DNA of 64,000 nucleotides, taken from Cellulomonas composti. GTDB taxonomy: Bacteria > Actinomycetota > Actinomycetes > Actinomycetales > Cellulomonadaceae. The notes under the pieces are model-generated. The model was not told the origin of the DNA and did not search any database. It worked only from the letters and a program-made list of their open reading frames with translations. The translations under genes were made by a program, and so were the position numbers. The stretch covers positions 124,001 to 188,000 of the forward strand of contig NZ_BJWG01000005.1 in the NCBI RefSeq assembly GCF_007990245.1, in the 5' to 3' direction. Every line of letters begins with the position of its first letter. Position 1 is the first letter of the stretch. This document shows positions 62,788 through 64,000 of the stretch, piece by piece.

Positions 62788-63174
62788 TCATGACACGTCG
62801 ATGTCCTCGACGTGGACGTGCACGGGCATGGGGGCGATCGCCGACACGGCGCGCTGCACGCGCCCGACGGTGACCGGGACGGGGGCGACGCCCGAGACGA
62901 CGACGTGCACCTCGGTGCCGGCCTCGTCGATGCGGACGCCCGTGACCCGCCGTCCCGGCAGGTAGGTGCCGAGCCCGCCGAACCGCCCGCCGTGGAGCCG
63001 GACCACGCCCGGCACCGCGAGCACGGCCGCTGCGACCTCCTCGGCGGGATCGCGCGGCTCGGGTCCGACGACGATGAGGGGCTCGGTCGGTGCCGTCCCG
63101 AGCGGAGGGCCGAGCGAGGGATCGCGCGGAGGATCGAGCGCGCCGCGCAGCGGCGCGACGCCCGGATCGGTCAC
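62788..63174 (-). CDS. Short Asp23-like protein
   Basis: A 128-residue protein. Residues about 45-125 (AAAVLAVPGVVRLHGGRFGG, TYLPGRRVTGVRIDEAGTEV, VPVTVGRVQRAVSAIA) look like a degenerate Asp23 domain of the type found downstream of the main asp23 in actinobacteria. The N-terminus is Pro-rich and unconserved. GTG start with a GTGA overlap on the upstream asp23. Confidence 0.75.
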   Translation of the reverse strand: MTDPGVAPLRGALDPPRDPSLGPPLGTAPTEPLIVVGPEPRDPAEEVAAAVLAVPGVVRLHGGRFGGLGTYLPGRRVTGVRIDEAGTEVHVVVSGVAPVPVTVGRVQRAVSAIAPMPVHVHVEDIDVS

Positions 63175-63617
63175 TGGACCCGAGCCTCCACCGGCTCGAC
63201 GACGACGTCCTCCTGCGGCAGGTGCACGTCGTTCACGACGACGTTGACCTCGACGACGTGCAGGCCGGTCATCCTCTCGACCGCCGAGATGACGTTGCGC
63301 CGGATACCGGACGCCAGGTCCGCGATCGACACCCCGTACTCGGCGACGAGGTCCAGGTCGACGGCCGCCTCGGTCTCCCCGACCTCGACCGACACCCCCT
63401 GCGCGCTGTTGGTCCGGGCGCCCGGGATGCGCTCGCGGATCGCGCCGAGCCCACGCCCGCCGCCCCCGCCGAGCGCGTAGACGCCGGTGACCTCCTTCGC
63501 AGCGATGCCGGCGATCTTGCTGACGACGGTGTCGGCGATCGTCGTGGTGCCCTCGGCGCTCACCAGGGCGCTGGCCGGCCGTGCCGTCGCGCTCTTGGCT
63601 GGCGTGCTGTCGTTCAT
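63171..63617 (-). CDS. Asp23/Gls24 family envelope stress protein (first gene of the cluster)
   Basis: A 148-residue protein with a full Asp23 domain: GTTTIADTVVSKIAGIAAKE, GVYALGGGGGRGLGAIRERI, GVSVEVGETEAAVDLDLVAE and RMTGLHVVEVNVVVNDVHLP. This is the best-conserved of the three family members. The ATG at 63617 follows a Ser/Asp-rich short N-terminus. The upstream 205 bp, shared with the divergent gene at the window end, should hold the operon promoter. Confidence 0.9.
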   Translation of the reverse strand: MNDSTPAKSATARPASALVSAEGTTTIADTVVSKIAGIAAKEVTGVYALGGGGGRGLGAIRERIPGARTNSAQGVSVEVGETEAAVDLDLVAEYGVSIADLASGIRRNVISAVERMTGLHVVEVNVVVNDVHLPQEDVVVEPVEARVQ

Positions 63618-63822
63618 GATGTCCTCGTTCTGGTCTGGGGTTCGGGACTCGGGTGCGGGCCGACGGGCGGTTCCCGTCGATCCCACCCTGCTCCCCGCGG
63701 CCTCCCCCCGCACCCCCAACCGACGGACTCTCGCCCGACGCTCCCGACCGATGTCGGAGGTCGCCCGTAGCGTCGCTGATCGCCGGAGCGGGCTGATCGC
63801 GGCACGCAAGGAAGGGTCGGAA

Positions 63823-64000
63823 ATGGGATCGCGGGCGGGGATCGTCGTCATCGACGCCGACGGCGGCGTGGAGCTGTTCTACGACCACTGGGCCGCGCAG
63901 CGGCTGGCTCAGGATGCAGCGCTCGCCGGGTTCAGGTCGACGCTCGAGCGGGTGCGCTCCATGAGCCCGATGGGAGAGCCGAGCGTCGCGGAGTGGTCGA
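63823..64000 (+). CDS. Unknown protein, truncated by the window end
   Basis: Fifty-nine codons open from ATG at 63823 to the last base, with no stop. Start: MGSRAGIVVIDADGGVELFY, then DHWAAQRLAQDAALAGFRST. AAGGAAGG precedes the ATG. The VVIDADGG strand-turn gives no family. It is divergent from the Asp23 operon. Too short to assign. Confidence 0.6.
   Translation, partial: MGSRAGIVVIDADGGVELFYDHWAAQRLAQDAALAGFRSTLERVRSMSPMGEPSVAEWS

Overview
The window is about 73% G+C, dense, and organised in short runs of genes with 1-4 bp stop/start overlaps. It contains a GH6 cellulase, a divergent H+-pyrophosphatase of the type known from Cellulomonas fimi, a LysX-type lysyl-phosphatidylglycerol synthase, RecCBD, a DUF222/HNH protein, a rifamycin ADP-ribosyltransferase and a DUF6286/Asp23 envelope-stress cluster. 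Together these point to an actinomycete close to Cellulomonas (Cellulomonadaceae). No rRNA, tRNA, CRISPR array, transposase or phage module was seen. All family assignments are by eye.

Layout. 0-5 kb: small proteins, the membrane pyrophosphatase HppA and a glycosyltransferase. 4.9-6.9 kb: a VapBC toxin-antitoxin pair with a visible operator, divergent from a luxS-mtnN operon (activated methyl cycle). 7-9.3 kb: three plus-strand genes encoding a lone Hcp-like tube protein, a caspase-like (DUF6345-type) protein and a propeptide-like partner, ending at a strong hairpin; this is the least explained block. 9.4-13.7 kb: a membrane/LRV protein, an F420-type oxidoreductase and RlmC. 13.7-22.3 kb: recC-recB-recD. 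22.3-26.8 kb: an esterase, an HtrA-type protease, a GH6 cellulase, a DUF1905 protein and a PASTA lipoprotein. 26.8-32.4 kb: an orphan gltD, an amylosucrase, and a GT2-GtrA fusion overlapping a NAGPA-type phosphodiester glycosidase. 32.5-38.3 kb: a DUF4914 protein divergent from a dinB with a consensus SOS box, a MarR regulator with a His-rich tail, a zinc-ribbon protein and a MATE exporter. 38.5-43.6 kb: a STAS protein, an amino-acid permease broken by a frameshift, and a large GH67-like membrane protein.

43.6-45.3 kb: a VOC protein and an XRE/nucleotidyltransferase-like pair that looks like a toxin-antitoxin or defence module. 45.4-51.3 kb: a tight minus-strand operon lysX - alpha/beta hydrolase - basic amino-acid antiporter, which reads as a module for making, turning over and supplying lysyl-lipid. 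51.4-56.2 kb: DUF2804, a two-component system whose genes are separated by nine 17-bp tandem repeats, a DUF4352 lipid-anchored or membrane-anchored protein and arr (rifamycin resistance). 56.2-58.7 kb: a non-coding stretch with a 165-bp direct duplication, then a DUF222/HNH nuclease carrying a large low-complexity insert. 58.7-61.0 kb: a squalene-cyclase-like protein, YccF and a predicted restriction endonuclease. 61.1-63.6 kb: a six-gene Asp23/DUF6286 envelope-stress operon including a 59-residue membrane protein. The last gene runs off the window end.
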